Shown here in pieces: positions 8,061 through 17,307 of a stretch of DNA of 47,165 nt. The notes below the pieces were generated by a model, which had not been told where the DNA came from, did not search any database, and worked only from the letters and a program-made list of their open reading frames with translations. Source of the DNA: JBJHCA01 sp050485785 (lineage in GTDB: Bacteria; Bacteroidota; Bacteroidia; Chitinophagales; Saprospiraceae); the NCBI GenBank assembly GCA_050485785.1, contig JBJHCA010000017.1, forward strand, positions 1-47,165. Direction: 5' to 3'. Made by a program: the position numbers and the translations under genes. Position 1 is the stretch's first letter, and the number at the start of each line of letters is the position of its first letter.

Positions 8061-9566
8061 ATGGCCTCAGTTCAAATTGAGCAACTCAGCAATGCTATCG
8101 ATATCCTGCAATTATCTGTTACTCCTGATGATTACTTGCCCGTATTAAACGACGAACTCAAAGGTATAAGGAAAAAGGTATCGGTAAAAGGATTCCGTGC
8201 AGGAAATGCCCCATTAAACTATATCAGAAAAGTATACGGTCGGGAAGTAAAGGCTCAGACCATCAGCAAAATGATTGAAGAGCAAATCCAGGAGTTCCTC
8301 GACACCAACAAAAACACCTATATGCTGGAACCGGTATTGCGCGAAGATTCCGTGATGCCTTTTGGTGACCCTGACCACGGAGAGTTTGTCGTTCGGTTTG
8401 ACATGGCCCGAAAACCCGTGATAGAGTTGGAGACCCTTCCCGAAAAGCTCAATGTAACGTACTATAAACCCACAGTTACCAATGAAGAATTGAACGATGA
8501 GATCAGCAAGCTTCAGAATGCGTTGGGCAAGTCAAGCTATCCCGAAGGAGATATCCTCGAGAATGATATTGTTGAAATATTTGCCCGCGAATTGGATAAG
8601 GATGGCAATATAGTGAATGACGGTTTTGATGTCGGATTTAAAATTGTACCCGTTGATCTCGATCCCTCTCTTCGCGAGCGGATTCTGGGAATGAATGCCG
8701 GAGACAGCTTGCAGTTTCGCATTGCTGAATTATCAACCAAGGGCGAAGAACATATCCGTAAGTATATTCTTGATGTTCCTGATGTCGAACCGCTTCCGGA
8801 AACCGTGGAGGGCTTGATTGAGGAAATTACCCGCCGGGAACCTGCTGAACTCAACGAAGAATTTTACCAAAGTATACTGGGTGAGCAGGTTGAGGTGACT
8901 GATGAAGATCATTTCAGAGAACTGGTTCGTGAGCGATTGCAGTCGCGAAAAGGAGGAAGAGCCAACTCCTACATCGTTAAGTCATTCCGCGAGCAGATCA
9001 TGCAAATGTATCCCATTGAGCTTTCGGAAGACTTTTTGCGCAATTACATCCGCAGTAAAGCAGAAAATGAACCGGACGAAAAAGAAATCAAGCACAGATT
9101 ATACCATCTCCGCGAAGATATTCATTGGGATCTGATCATCGATCAGCTCATTAAGTTGTGGGATATTAAGGTAACCAAAGAGGATGTGGAGGAAGAAATG
9201 CGGTATATGATCCGCAGGTACATGAATTTCCAGGTCATCCCGCAAATCGAGGAGAACTTTGTAGAACGTGCCTGGCAGAATAAGGAAACTGTAAACTCCG
9301 CTACACAGGCCGCCCTGAGTTTTAAAATACTGGAAGCTATCAAGGCCAATATTCCAATGAAAGAGGAATTGCTTCCCGAAGCAGAATTCAATGCTAAGCT
9401 CGATGAATTGCTGCCTGCTGAGGAGAACCACGATCACGACCACAGCCATGATCATGACCACGACCACGACCATGATCATGTCCACGACCACGACCATGAT
9501 CATGTCCACGACCACGACCACAATGATGGTACTGAGGCTGAAGGTGGCAATGCTTACAAAAAGTGA
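8061..9566 (+). CDS. tig: Trigger factor with a histidine-rich C-terminal tail
   Basis: A ribosome-associated chaperone that binds nascent chains. The ribosome-docking signature is present near residue 45 (KGFRAGNAPLNYIRKVYG). The middle and C-terminal regions match the divergent Bacteroidota trigger factor arrangement, with a PPIase-like region followed by a long helical C domain. The protein is 501 residues, longer than the roughly 450 usual in the phylum. The excess is a tail at about 457-492 made almost entirely of alternating His and Asp, with 16 histidines. The DNA for the tail contains two perfect adjacent copies of a 24-base unit (9468-9515), so it probably grew by slippage. It stands upstream of clpP and clpX, the usual tig-clpP-clpX order. 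Confidence 0.95.
   Translation: MASVQIEQLSNAIDILQLSVTPDDYLPVLNDELKGIRKKVSVKGFRAGNAPLNYIRKVYGREVKAQTISKMIEEQIQEFLDTNKNTYMLEPVLREDSVMPFGDPDHGEFVVRFDMARKPVIELETLPEKLNVTYYKPTVTNEELNDEISKLQNALGKSSYPEGDILENDIVEIFARELDKDGNIVNDGFDVGFKIVPVDLDPSLRERILGMNAGDSLQFRIAELSTKGEEHIRKYILDVPDVEPLPETVEGLIEEITRREPAELNEEFYQSILGEQVEVTDEDHFRELVRERLQSRKGGRANSYIVKSFREQIMQMYPIELSEDFLRNYIRSKAENEPDEKEIKHRLYHLREDIHWDLIIDQLIKLWDIKVTKEDVEEEMRYMIRRYMNFQVIPQIEENFVERAWQNKETVNSATQAALSFKILEAIKANIPMKEELLPEAEFNAKLDELLPAEENHDHDHSHDHDHDHDHDHVHDHDHDHVHDHDHNDGTEAEGGNAYKK
9468..9515 (+). repeat. 24-base tandem repeat in the trigger factor tail
   Basis: Two identical adjacent 24-base units (9468-9491 and 9492-9515) encode His/Asp/Val repeats. 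Imperfect GACCAC-type repeats continue on both sides, from about 9427 to 9522. The tract is likely prone to length variation in steps that keep the frame. Confidence 0.85.
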
Positions 9567-9598
9567 TCAATAAAACAGCCCTGGCCGCCAATCTTAAA

Positions 9599-9698
9599 GC
9601 ACTAATTAGTGCATGAGCCCGATAATCGGGCATAATACGCGGATTTTAAGCCTGTTTTTACCTTATCGGTCGAAATTCTCCTCTGCCTGATTGTCAGG
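9599..9698. promoter_or_regulatory. Cluster of three palindromes between tig and clpP
   Basis: Three inverted repeats occur in 100 bases. GCACTAATTAGTGC (9599-9612) is a perfect 14-bp palindrome. GCCCGAT-A-ATCGGGC (9617-9631) has 7-bp arms. CCTGA-TTG-TCAGG lies near 9686-9698. None is followed by a long T-run, so operator or mRNA-structure roles are as likely as termination. Confidence 0.55.
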
Positions 9699-9765
9699 TT
9701 TGACTTTTATTTGTTACTTGGTCGGGTATTTGATACCAGTTTTTTTATTTGATAAATCACCTGAC

Positions 9766-10473
9766 ATGGATTTTACGAAAGAGTTTAAGAGTTATGCGGT
9801 AAAACACCGCGGTATTGGCAGCATGTATGTCGATCAGTATCGCCAGGCACACGAATCGGTGAATTATGAAAACATGACCCGGTCTGTGATTGAAGAACGG
9901 CAGGCCCAGTTTAGGGAAGTGGATGTGTTTTCAAGGCTGATGATGGATCGCATCATATTTCTGGGTATGGAAATCAATGATATCGTTTCCAATGTGGTTA
10001 CGGCCCAGTTGCTGTTTCTCGAGTCAGTAGACCCCAAAAGGGATATTCAGATATTTATCAACAGCCCGGGTGGAAGTATCATAGCCGGCCTGGCCATATA
10101 CGATACCATGCAGTACGTTTCTCCGGATATAGCCACCATTAATACCGGCCTGGCTGCATCCATGGGTTCTGTTTTGCTCGCTGCCGGCACAACTGGAAAA
10201 AGATCGGGCCTCAAACACAGTCGTGTAATGATCCACCAACCCATGGGAGGCATGCGGGGCCAGTTCAGCGATATGGAAATCTCCTATAAACTGGTGCGCG
10301 ACATGCAAAAGCAACTCTACAATATCTATGTTGTGCATACCGGACAACCATATGATAAAATTGCGCAGGATTGCGACCGGGATAACTGGATGTCAGCTGA
10401 AGAGGCTATGGAATATAAACTTATCGACGAGGTGCTGACCGGAAAGGGCAAGATTGCAGCCAAAACAGACTGA
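9766..10473 (+). CDS. clpP: ATP-dependent Clp protease proteolytic subunit
   Basis: The serine peptidase that forms the 14-mer degradation chamber working with ClpX. The catalytic triad is visible: Ser132 in GLAASMGS, His157 in MIHQP and an Asp near 206 in CDRDNWMS. The structural motif NSPGGSIIAGLAIYD is also present. I chose the ATG at 9766, giving 235 residues. An in-frame TTG at 9691 would add a hydrophobic stretch not found in the family. Even from 9766 the protein has an N-terminal extension of about 25 residues compared with E. coli ClpP, common in this phylum. It lies 200 bases after tig and 139 before clpX. Confidence 0.95.
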   Translation: MDFTKEFKSYAVKHRGIGSMYVDQYRQAHESVNYENMTRSVIEERQAQFREVDVFSRLMMDRIIFLGMEINDIVSNVVTAQLLFLESVDPKRDIQIFINSPGGSIIAGLAIYDTMQYVSPDIATINTGLAASMGSVLLAAGTTGKRSGLKHSRVMIHQPMGGMRGQFSDMEISYKLVRDMQKQLYNIYVVHTGQPYDKIAQDCDRDNWMSAEEAMEYKLIDEVLTGKGKIAAKTD

Positions 10474-10590
10474 TCTGTTTGAATGATACACGGTGTTGCA
10501 GGCCGGAAAGGAAACTTTGGCCCGAATTCCCGACACCCGACTCAGAATGGGGTAAGCAATGGCTGAAAGACCTGTTTACTGAATTATCAG

Positions 10591-10598
10591 TATCTTTG
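10591..10598 (+). promoter_or_regulatory. -7 box upstream of clpX
   Basis: TATCTTTG, 15 bases before the clpX ATG, matches the phylum -7 consensus. It suggests clpX can be transcribed separately from clpP. No good -33 element was seen. Confidence 0.45.
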
Positions 10599-10612
10599 CA
10601 GGCTCGTAAATA

Positions 10613-11857
10613 ATGACAATGAAGAAGGAACACGTACGATGCTCTTTTTGCGGTAAAAGCAAAAATGAAACCCGTTTGCTTGTTGCCGGGATTAACGGAC
10701 ATATCTGTGATAACTGCGTTGATCAGGCCCGGCAAATTGTTGATGAAGAACTTATCCACCAGCAATCGGCAGATGAGTTTACACTCAATGATGATCTAGT
10801 TCCCACCCAACTCAAGGCACACCTCGATGAATATGTTATTGGGCAAGACGATGCCAAGAAACACCTTGCCGTTGCTGTTTACAACCACTATAAGCGACTT
10901 CGTCAACCAGCCAGAAAGAAAGGAGAGGACGTTGAAATTGAAAAAAGCAACATTCTTTTTGTAGGGCCTACAGGTACCGGTAAAACTTTGCTGGCCCGTA
11001 CTATGGCCAGGCTGCTCAATGTTCCTTTCTCCATAGTTGACGCCACCGTGTTTACGGAAGCCGGCTATGTAGGAGAGGACGTTGAAAGCATCCTTAGCAG
11101 GCTGTTGCAAACCTGTGACTTCAATGTTGCTCAGGCAGAGCGGGGAATTGTCTACATCGACGAGATAGACAAGATTGCCCGCAAGCAGGATAACCCGTCT
11201 ATCACCCGCGATGTATCCGGTGAGGGTGTGCAGCAGGGTTTGCTGAAAATGCTCGAAGGCACTGAAGTCAATGTTCCCCCGTACGGAGGCCGCAAGCATC
11301 CGGAGCAAAAGATGATCAAGGTTCGCACCCACAATATTCTTTTCATTTGTGGCGGCGCTTTTGACGGCATCGAGAAAAATATTGCCCGGCGTATTAACAC
11401 CCGGGTCATCGGGTACAAAAAAACCAAAGACGGGCAGCAGGTTGACCACGATAACCTGCTCAGGTATATTACCCATGCCGATGTTAAAGCCTATGGGCTG
11501 ATCCCTGAGCTGGTAGGCAGGCTACCTGTTCTCACTGCCCTGGAATCACTGGATAAAAAAGCCCTGATAGCCATTCTGACACAGCCTAAAAATGCTATCA
11601 TCAGGCAGTACACCAAGCTGTTCGACATGGAAAAAATACGACTCAGCTTTACCGATGAAGCCCTGGACTACATTGCCGAAAAAGCCCTGGATTATAAACT
11701 GGGTGCCAGGGGACTGCGCTCCATTTGTGAAGCCATCCTCAATGAAGCTATGTTCAGCCTGCCGGGGAAAAAAGATGTCGGGCATTTCGAAGTAACCAGA
11801 GAATATGCCATGGAGCGCCTCGAAAAATCACGGTTCAGTAAGCTGGCAGTGGCCTAA
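10613..11857 (+). CDS. clpX: ATP-dependent Clp protease ATP-binding subunit
   Basis: The AAA+ unfoldase that feeds tagged substrates to ClpP. The N-terminal zinc-binding domain has C10-x2-C13 and C32-x2-C35. Walker A is GPTGTGKT (118-125). Walker B is VYIDEIDKI. The pore loop GYVGED and the GLIPELVGRLPV sensor region are present. At 414 residues it is full length. The start may be the ATG at 10613 or the one at 10619, a difference of two residues. Its last four bases overlap the end of the convergent cmk gene. Confidence 0.97.
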   Translation: MTMKKEHVRCSFCGKSKNETRLLVAGINGHICDNCVDQARQIVDEELIHQQSADEFTLNDDLVPTQLKAHLDEYVIGQDDAKKHLAVAVYNHYKRLRQPARKKGEDVEIEKSNILFVGPTGTGKTLLARTMARLLNVPFSIVDATVFTEAGYVGEDVESILSRLLQTCDFNVAQAERGIVYIDEIDKIARKQDNPSITRDVSGEGVQQGLLKMLEGTEVNVPPYGGRKHPEQKMIKVRTHNILFICGGAFDGIEKNIARRINTRVIGYKKTKDGQQVDHDNLLRYITHADVKAYGLIPELVGRLPVLTALESLDKKALIAILTQPKNAIIRQYTKLFDMEKIRLSFTDEALDYIAEKALDYKLGARGLRSICEAILNEAMFSLPGKKDVGHFEVTREYAMERLEKSRFSKLAVA

Positions 11858-12561
11858 GTCGAAGCAGCCGCCTGCTTTTCAATGGCTTCATAGGCCAGAC
11901 TCAGCACTTTTTCATAAATCTCATCGCGATTGAGCATCGTACTGTCAATGGTAACGGCATCATCGGCACACCGCAAGGGGCTTTCCTGCCGGGTACTGTC
12001 TGTATGATCGCGCCTGATCAGATTTTCATGCACCTCCTCAAAGCTGGTTTCAAACCCCTGCGATCTCATTTCCAGATACCGTCTTTGAGTTCGTTCCTGT
12101 TCGTCTGCAGTCAGGAATATCTTGAGCTCAGCTTCCGGGAAAACCACAGTACCAATGTCCCTGCCATCCATAATTACCCGTTTGTTCCTGCCCATGGCCT
12201 GTTGCTGGGCCACCACCACTTCGCGAACATGCCTGATACGGGCCACATCACTCACCATACCGGAAATATCCATTGACCTGATGGCCTCATCTACGTTCTG
12301 ATCATTCAGGTAAATGACATTTCTCCCGTTTTCATTTTTGAACCGGATGTGGATGTTCTGCATGGCCTCCCGTACCATCTGGTCGTTGTTCAGGTCGGTG
12401 TTGTGTTCCCTGAAATAAAGTGCTACCGCACGATACATGGCACCGGTATCCACGTAGCGGTAGCCCAGCGTTTCGGCGAGCCGCCTGGCCAGTGTACTCT
12501 TCCCGCTTGATGCATGCCCGTCAATGGCAATCACTATGCCCGGCTTTGCTTTAATCGCCAT
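11854..12561 (-). CDS. cmk: Cytidylate kinase
   Basis: Phosphorylates CMP and dCMP with ATP, supplying CDP for RNA, DNA and phospholipid synthesis. The P-loop is GHASSGKS (15-22). YVDTGAMYRA, MDGRDIGTVVFP and a lid region with RRYLEMRSQG follow, all standard for Cmk. Length (235 residues) is normal. It is transcribed toward clpX and overlaps its stop codon by four bases. The secDF terminator lies just upstream of its start, so cmk is probably transcribed from its own promoter. A near-consensus CATCTTTG sits at 12591-12584. Confidence 0.95.
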   Translation of the reverse strand: MAIKAKPGIVIAIDGHASSGKSTLARRLAETLGYRYVDTGAMYRAVALYFREHNTDLNNDQMVREAMQNIHIRFKNENGRNVIYLNDQNVDEAIRSMDISGMVSDVARIRHVREVVVAQQQAMGRNKRVIMDGRDIGTVVFPEAELKIFLTADEQERTQRRYLEMRSQGFETSFEEVHENLIRRDHTDSTRQESPLRCADDAVTIDSTMLNRDEIYEKVLSLAYEAIEKQAAAST

Positions 12562-12592
12562 CTTTCAAGGTGGTGTTTGCCTGCAAAGATGT

Positions 12593-12629
12593 AAAAAACC
12601 CCCGTCGAATTCACTGTTCAACGGGGGTT
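12593..12629 (-). terminator. Rho-independent terminator of secDF
   Basis: Read on the minus strand, arms AACCCCCGT and ACGGGGGTT (9 bp, 15-base loop) are followed directly by further T residues. It lies 46 bases past the secDF stop codon and before cmk, so it separates the two genes. Confidence 0.8.
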
Positions 12630-12674
12630 GTTTGTTGATGGATATCAGTTTGTGGGCTCGCTGCCCGCTCGCTG

Positions 12675-15600
12675 TTAAACTTTTACCCGGGTGGTTTCGG
12701 GTTTTTCGCCTGACTCCGCAGCATCCGCTGGTTTAGCCAGCTCAGTTTTCATCGACAAGTCGAAGAAAACCGGAGTTGCCACAAAAATTGACGAATATGT
12801 ACCCACCAATATGCCTATCATCAGGGCAAAGGCAAATCCCTTGATGGCACCTGCTCCAAATATAAACAAAATGGTAACCACAAAAAGAGTGGTCAATGAA
12901 GTAATGATCGTCCGGCTAAGCGTCTTGTTGACTGCCATATTGACCAGCTCCTTCTGGGTGTATCCCTTGCGGTAAAGTCCTACCACCTCGCGTATCCGGT
13001 CAAACACAACCACAGTATCGTTAATAGAGTAACCGATAACGGTGAGCAGTGCCGCAATAAACGCCTGATCAATAGTGAGCGAGAAGGGCAAAATACCATG
13101 GAACAGCGTGAAAACGCTAAGCAGAATAAGCACGTCGTGGAACAGGGCAGCCACCGCACCCATACTGTATTGCCATTTTCTGAAACGTACAAATATGTAG
13201 AAGAAAATAAACAACAGGGCAAATATGGTTGACCATACCGCACTCTCGCGAATATCTTCGGCAATGGTAGGGCCTATTTTGTTGGTACTCACTATATTGT
13301 TACCGTCACCGTCAAAATTCGTAAAGTTCTCATAGGTGAGCCCGGGCACTATGGTGCTGATCCCGTTAAACAAAGCTTGCATTACCATTTCATCAGAACC
13401 ATCCTGATCGATCAGATAACTCGTGGTAATCTCCAGCGAACGATTACTGCCCACGGTTTTTACTATGGGCTCTATGCCAAACTCCGGTGTCAGAGCAGTG
13501 CGTATGGCCTGAAGATCCTGTGGTTCATCAAACATGATTCGGTAGGCATAGCCTCCCTGAAAATCCACGCCGGTCTCAAATCCGCGGATAAAAAATGAAC
13601 CGAGTCCCAAAAGAATAATTCCCCCGGACACGGCATAGGTCACTTTTCTCTTGATCAGCCAGTCTGTATTGATATTCGCAAGGACATTCTCCGACCATCC
13701 GGCTGAAAATTTCAGATCCCTGCCTTTCCCGGTCCAGTAATCAATGAGCAAACGGGTAAACAATACCGCAGTAAACAGCGATGAAAGCACACCAATGATC
13801 AATACCGCGGCAAATCCCTTAATGGGACCCAAACCGAAGTAGAACAGGATGATGGCAATCATGATTGTGGTCACATTGGCATCTATAATGGCCGAATAAG
13901 AATTGTAAAAACCATCTCTGATGGAAGCCGCAAGTGTTTTACCGTCCCGGATCTCTTCTCTGATCCGCTCGTAAATAATGACGTTGGCATCCACCGCCAT
14001 ACCTATGGTGAGCACTATACCTGCAATGCCGGGAAGCGTAAGTACAGTACCAAGCGACGCAAGGCTTCCGAATATAAAGAACAGGTTTGCAAACAGGGCT
14101 ATAATGGAAATTACTCCACCTCCATAGTAATACAGCACCATAAAAATTAGTACCAAAATAAACCCAATAATCAATGAAGTGATACTGGTACGGATATTCT
14201 GCTCTCCCAGTGTTGGGCCTACAACTGATTCAGAAATGATCTGAGTTTTGGCAGGCAGCTTTCCAATCTGCAAAATATTGGCTAGGTCGCGCGCTTCCTG
14301 AGGTGAAAATCCGCCGGATATCTGAGACCGACCGTCAGTAATGGGTTCTCTTACAAATGGTGCGGATACTACTTCATTGTCGAGTACAATGGCTATTTCG
14401 CGGTTATTGTCAGCGGCAGCTTCACGGGTCATTCTGCCCCAGATGCTGGCTCCCTGATTATCCATGGAAAGTGAAACCACATATTCATTGGTTTGCGGAT
14501 TGAGGTCAGCACGGGCATCTTTCACCCGGTCGCCTTCCAGCGGTGCATTTCTGCTTCCCCTTTCGGTTTTTATCGTATACAGCGGGTATAACCGCTCATT
14601 GTTATCGCTGATAAAGGGCTTTGAGCCCCATAAAAAGCGTATGTCCTGAGGAAACTGGTTGCGGAATTCAGGTTTCGCGATCAGTTCGTTCACGCGATTC
14701 ATATCGCGCTCGTTGGCTACTCCAAGCACTGCTGATGAAAAAGCAAGTTGGCCGGTGGGGCCGGTGCCGTTGGGGCTGAATATCTCAAACAATGGACCTT
14801 CCATCATGCCCAGCTGATCGATGAGTACGTCCTCGTCAGCAGTGACTGCCGGCTCTATATTGAGCACTGAGTCGATGATCTCCCCATCTTCATCGTATAC
14901 GTAATCCCAGGTTTCAATAAATGTGGTATCCATGGCTGCTGTATCGGCAGGTACAGTGCGTCCGTTGCTTACGGTTCTGCGCAATGCTTCATTGGCATTC
15001 TGAAGTGCCTGGGATATACCCGCATCGGTAATGCGGTATACACGCCAAAACTCAAGCTGTGCAGAGGCCTGCAAAAAGTTTCTCGCACGTTCGGCATTTT
15101 CCACACCGGGCAGCTCTACCAAAATCCGGTCAGTTATAGGATCAAGTGTTACATTGGGCTGGGTTACACCAAACTTGTCAATACGCTCGCGCAAGCGGGT
15201 ATAAGTCAGCCTTACTGCCTGGTCAGCCTCATCGCGCAGTACCCTGAGCACGTCCCTGTTGCTCGATTCAAAGTTGATGAGGTCCTGCATACGCTGATTG
15301 CGTATAAAAATAGTGGCCAGCCTGCCCTGACCATTGGTAATCCTGTCGTATTGACTGCCAAATTCCGATATGAAATTGATGGTCTGAGTGCGCTGTATGT
15401 CGCGTGTTGCCGTTAAGGCTGCCCTGAAATCCGCATCATTGCTGTAATTCGAAAGCGATAACACCAACTCTTCCAGATCTATTTGCATCACCACACTCAT
15501 ACCGCCTTTAAGGTCAAGTCCCAATGCGAGCTGTTGCTGCTTGAGGTTCTCGTAGGTAAAGCTGGTCACAAACGGTATGGTAAAAATAGTTTCGTTGGAA

Positions 15601-15812
15601 ACCGAATCGATGTATTGCGTATAGTACAACTTGGCCAGAGCCCGGTAATCAACGGCCGGGTCGGCCTGCTTGGCCTGCTGGGCCAACACCTCCGCATATT
15701 CCATGGCTTTCTTCTCCACATTGCGGGTTGGGATCATCAGAATAAACTGGTACACACATACCAGAGCCATTAAAACTAAAAAAAACCGCACTAAACTTTT
15801 ACCTTGTTGCAT
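12675..15812 (-). CDS. secDF: Protein translocase SecD/SecF fusion
   Basis: An inner-membrane subunit of the Sec machinery that uses the proton gradient to help pull exported proteins across the membrane. The 1045-residue protein joins SecD and SecF, as usual in Bacteroidota. The SecD part has an N-terminal membrane anchor, LGLDLKGGM near residue 97, a large periplasmic domain and the membrane motif GMAVDANVIIYERIREE. The SecF part restarts with a second anchor, FETGVDFQGGYAYRI and IGYSINDTVVVFDRIRE. About twelve membrane segments are expected. A TATATTTG box lies upstream at 15908-15901 and a strong hairpin terminator downstream, so it is probably monocistronic. Confidence 0.97.
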   Translation of the reverse strand: MQQGKSLVRFFLVLMALVCVYQFILMIPTRNVEKKAMEYAEVLAQQAKQADPAVDYRALAKLYYTQYIDSVSNETIFTIPFVTSFTYENLKQQQLALGLDLKGGMSVVMQIDLEELVLSLSNYSNDADFRAALTATRDIQRTQTINFISEFGSQYDRITNGQGRLATIFIRNQRMQDLINFESSNRDVLRVLRDEADQAVRLTYTRLRERIDKFGVTQPNVTLDPITDRILVELPGVENAERARNFLQASAQLEFWRVYRITDAGISQALQNANEALRRTVSNGRTVPADTAAMDTTFIETWDYVYDEDGEIIDSVLNIEPAVTADEDVLIDQLGMMEGPLFEIFSPNGTGPTGQLAFSSAVLGVANERDMNRVNELIAKPEFRNQFPQDIRFLWGSKPFISDNNERLYPLYTIKTERGSRNAPLEGDRVKDARADLNPQTNEYVVSLSMDNQGASIWGRMTREAAADNNREIAIVLDNEVVSAPFVREPITDGRSQISGGFSPQEARDLANILQIGKLPAKTQIISESVVGPTLGEQNIRTSITSLIIGFILVLIFMVLYYYGGGVISIIALFANLFFIFGSLASLGTVLTLPGIAGIVLTIGMAVDANVIIYERIREEIRDGKTLAASIRDGFYNSYSAIIDANVTTIMIAIILFYFGLGPIKGFAAVLIIGVLSSLFTAVLFTRLLIDYWTGKGRDLKFSAGWSENVLANINTDWLIKRKVTYAVSGGIILLGLGSFFIRGFETGVDFQGGYAYRIMFDEPQDLQAIRTALTPEFGIEPIVKTVGSNRSLEITTSYLIDQDGSDEMVMQALFNGISTIVPGLTYENFTNFDGDGNNIVSTNKIGPTIAEDIRESAVWSTIFALLFIFFYIFVRFRKWQYSMGAVAALFHDVLILLSVFTLFHGILPFSLTIDQAFIAALLTVIGYSINDTVVVFDRIREVVGLYRKGYTQKELVNMAVNKTLSRTIITSLTTLFVVTILFIFGAGAIKGFAFALMIGILVGTYSSIFVATPVFFDLSMKTELAKPADAAESGEKPETTRVKV

Positions 15813-15900
15813 CTTGTAACGCTTGGTTTAACTTACTGATTTGCAGGAAAATTGATCATAAACTGCCATACTTTTGGCCCTACTTTTCCAAAAGCGAGTG

Positions 15901-15908
15901 CAAATATA
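15901..15908 (-). promoter_or_regulatory. -7 box of the secDF promoter
   Basis: Reads TATATTTG on the minus strand, about 90 bases before the secDF ATG. It matches TAnnTTTG. A -33 element is not evident. The oppositely oriented near-match TATCTTTC (15955-15962) may serve the metallophosphoesterase. Confidence 0.4.
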
Positions 15909-15994
15909 TGTATTTTAGTTGTTTGCACCATACTTTAATCCCACAGGCATTCAATATCTTTCACTTTTCCTCACTGCTGCTGTAATTGGCATTC

Positions 15995-16507
15995 ATGAAG
16001 AACATTCTCATCATTTCCGACTCTCATGGTTTTCTGCCACCGGCCTGGAAAAAATATGCCGGACAAGCCGATGAAATCTGGCACGCCGGCGATATTGGCA
16101 GTATCCAGGTTTATGGTGAGCTCTATGAAACCGGCAAGCTGCGCTGCGTTTACGGGAATATTGACGGCCCTGAACTGAGAAGATTAACCCCTGAAGTACT
16201 GAGTTTCCAATGTGAAGATATCCGGGTTTTGATCACCCACATCGGCGGATATCCCGGACGCTATGCACGAGGCATCCCTCAATTGTTGAAGCTCCACAGT
16301 CCCGGAATTTTCGTCTGTGGCCATTCCCACATTCTCAGGGTGATGCGCGATTCCGTCAACAATCTGCTGCATATCAATCCGGGGGCATGTGGCCGGGCGG
16401 GATTTCACAAAACTATGACAGCTGTCAGAATTACACTGGACACGGGAAAAATTGCATCGGCAGACGTCATAGAGTTTGGCCCAAGAACAGGAACGATATT
16501 GTCCTGA
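15995..16507 (+). CDS. YfcE/MJ0936-type metallophosphoesterase
   Basis: A small cytoplasmic calcineurin-like phosphoesterase of 170 residues. All metal-binding motifs are present in order: D9-x-H11 (SDSHG), G-D33 (HAGD), GNID (54-57), H82 (THIGG) and GHSH (109-112). Relatives hydrolyse phosphodiesters such as bis-pNPP in vitro, and their natural substrates are mostly unknown. I chose the ATG at 15995 (MKNILIISD). The upstream in-frame TTG at 15986 adds three non-conserved residues. It is transcribed alone, divergent from secDF and convergent with the DUF4397 gene. Confidence 0.9.
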   Translation: MKNILIISDSHGFLPPAWKKYAGQADEIWHAGDIGSIQVYGELYETGKLRCVYGNIDGPELRRLTPEVLSFQCEDIRVLITHIGGYPGRYARGIPQLLKLHSPGIFVCGHSHILRVMRDSVNNLLHINPGACGRAGFHKTMTAVRITLDTGKIASADVIEFGPRTGTILS

Positions 16508-16512
16508 CCTGA

Positions 16513-17214
16513 TCAGCGATTTCTCACCTGACTCAATCCAAAGGCATTACCTCCGGTTTCTGCAGTCAGCCCTCTGAGATAAAACGTGTACACACCGCCA
16601 CTTTGGAGTTGTACATTGTCTTGGGTGAAGATAACATTGGAACTGCCGGGCATCTTGAGTTCAATATTGAACGTGGTGGCTTCCACTTCCAGAAAACCTG
16701 TACCTCCCGTGTTGATATTGTTGCCAATATATTCCAGGCCGGAAAACCAGTTACTTCCTCCGGAAACCCCCACATCCAGCTGCGGTGCATCGGGACTGAA
16801 ATGAAAAAATCTGACCATGGCTTTGCTTACCGGCGGCGTAGTGAAATTATCGGTTACCTGAAGTATATTCAGGCTGCTGCCTTCACCGTACAACCACAAT
16901 GAATATTTCCCGTCTTCTTCCCATCCCGGGTCGCTGGCTGAATAGATAGCCTGATCGGTTCCGGTCAGTTTGATTTCAGCAATCCAGGGCTCTCCTTCTT
17001 CTTTTTCGATACGTTGATAGCCTGTTGACTCCAGGTATCCGATGTCCTGGCCCGAGAGACTGCCCCCCGGGTAAAAGTCTACAGCAGGCCCGTTAATGGC
17101 AGTATTCACCAGCATCACTTCGGTAACCTGAACGTCTTTTCTGCATCCGCTCATCAATGATAACAGTACTGCACCGGTTAAAAAGGTGGTTAAAAATTGG
17201 CTTGGTAGTTTCAT
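16513..17214 (-). CDS. DUF4397-domain lipoprotein
   Basis: A predicted envelope lipoprotein of 233 residues. The signal peptide ends in the lipobox LMSGC, with lipidated Cys24, followed by RKD. The mature part resembles DUF4397 proteins: VMLVNTAINGPAVDFYPGG near the start and VRFFHFSPDAPQLDVGVSG in a second half, the recurring pattern of that family, then a C-terminal beta-rich segment. The function of the family is unknown. I chose the ATG at 17214; an ATG seven codons upstream is possible. It follows the beta-barrel gene after 93 bases on the same strand and is likely the last gene of the five-gene run beginning at 22403. Confidence 0.75.
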   Translation of the reverse strand: MKLPSQFLTTFLTGAVLLSLMSGCRKDVQVTEVMLVNTAINGPAVDFYPGGSLSGQDIGYLESTGYQRIEKEEGEPWIAEIKLTGTDQAIYSASDPGWEEDGKYSLWLYGEGSSLNILQVTDNFTTPPVSKAMVRFFHFSPDAPQLDVGVSGGSNWFSGLEYIGNNINTGGTGFLEVEATTFNIELKMPGSSNVIFTQDNVQLQSGGVYTFYLRGLTAETGGNAFGLSQVRNR

Positions 17215-17307
17215 CTTGTACTTTTTGTTTAGCACTTCAAACGATACCGGCTGCGGTTTATGTTTTACGTAATCCGATTTATAAGCATGGAAATTCGTGA
17301 ATTCCTT

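Noticed and set aside
9421..9522. Short tandem repeats considered as a CRISPR-like array
   Set aside because: Units are directly adjacent without spacers and lie in a coding frame. It is a protein low-complexity repeat.
9394..9633. Arg/Gly/His-rich minus-strand reading frame opposite the trigger factor tail
   Set aside because: It is the antisense shadow of the His/Asp repeat in tig.
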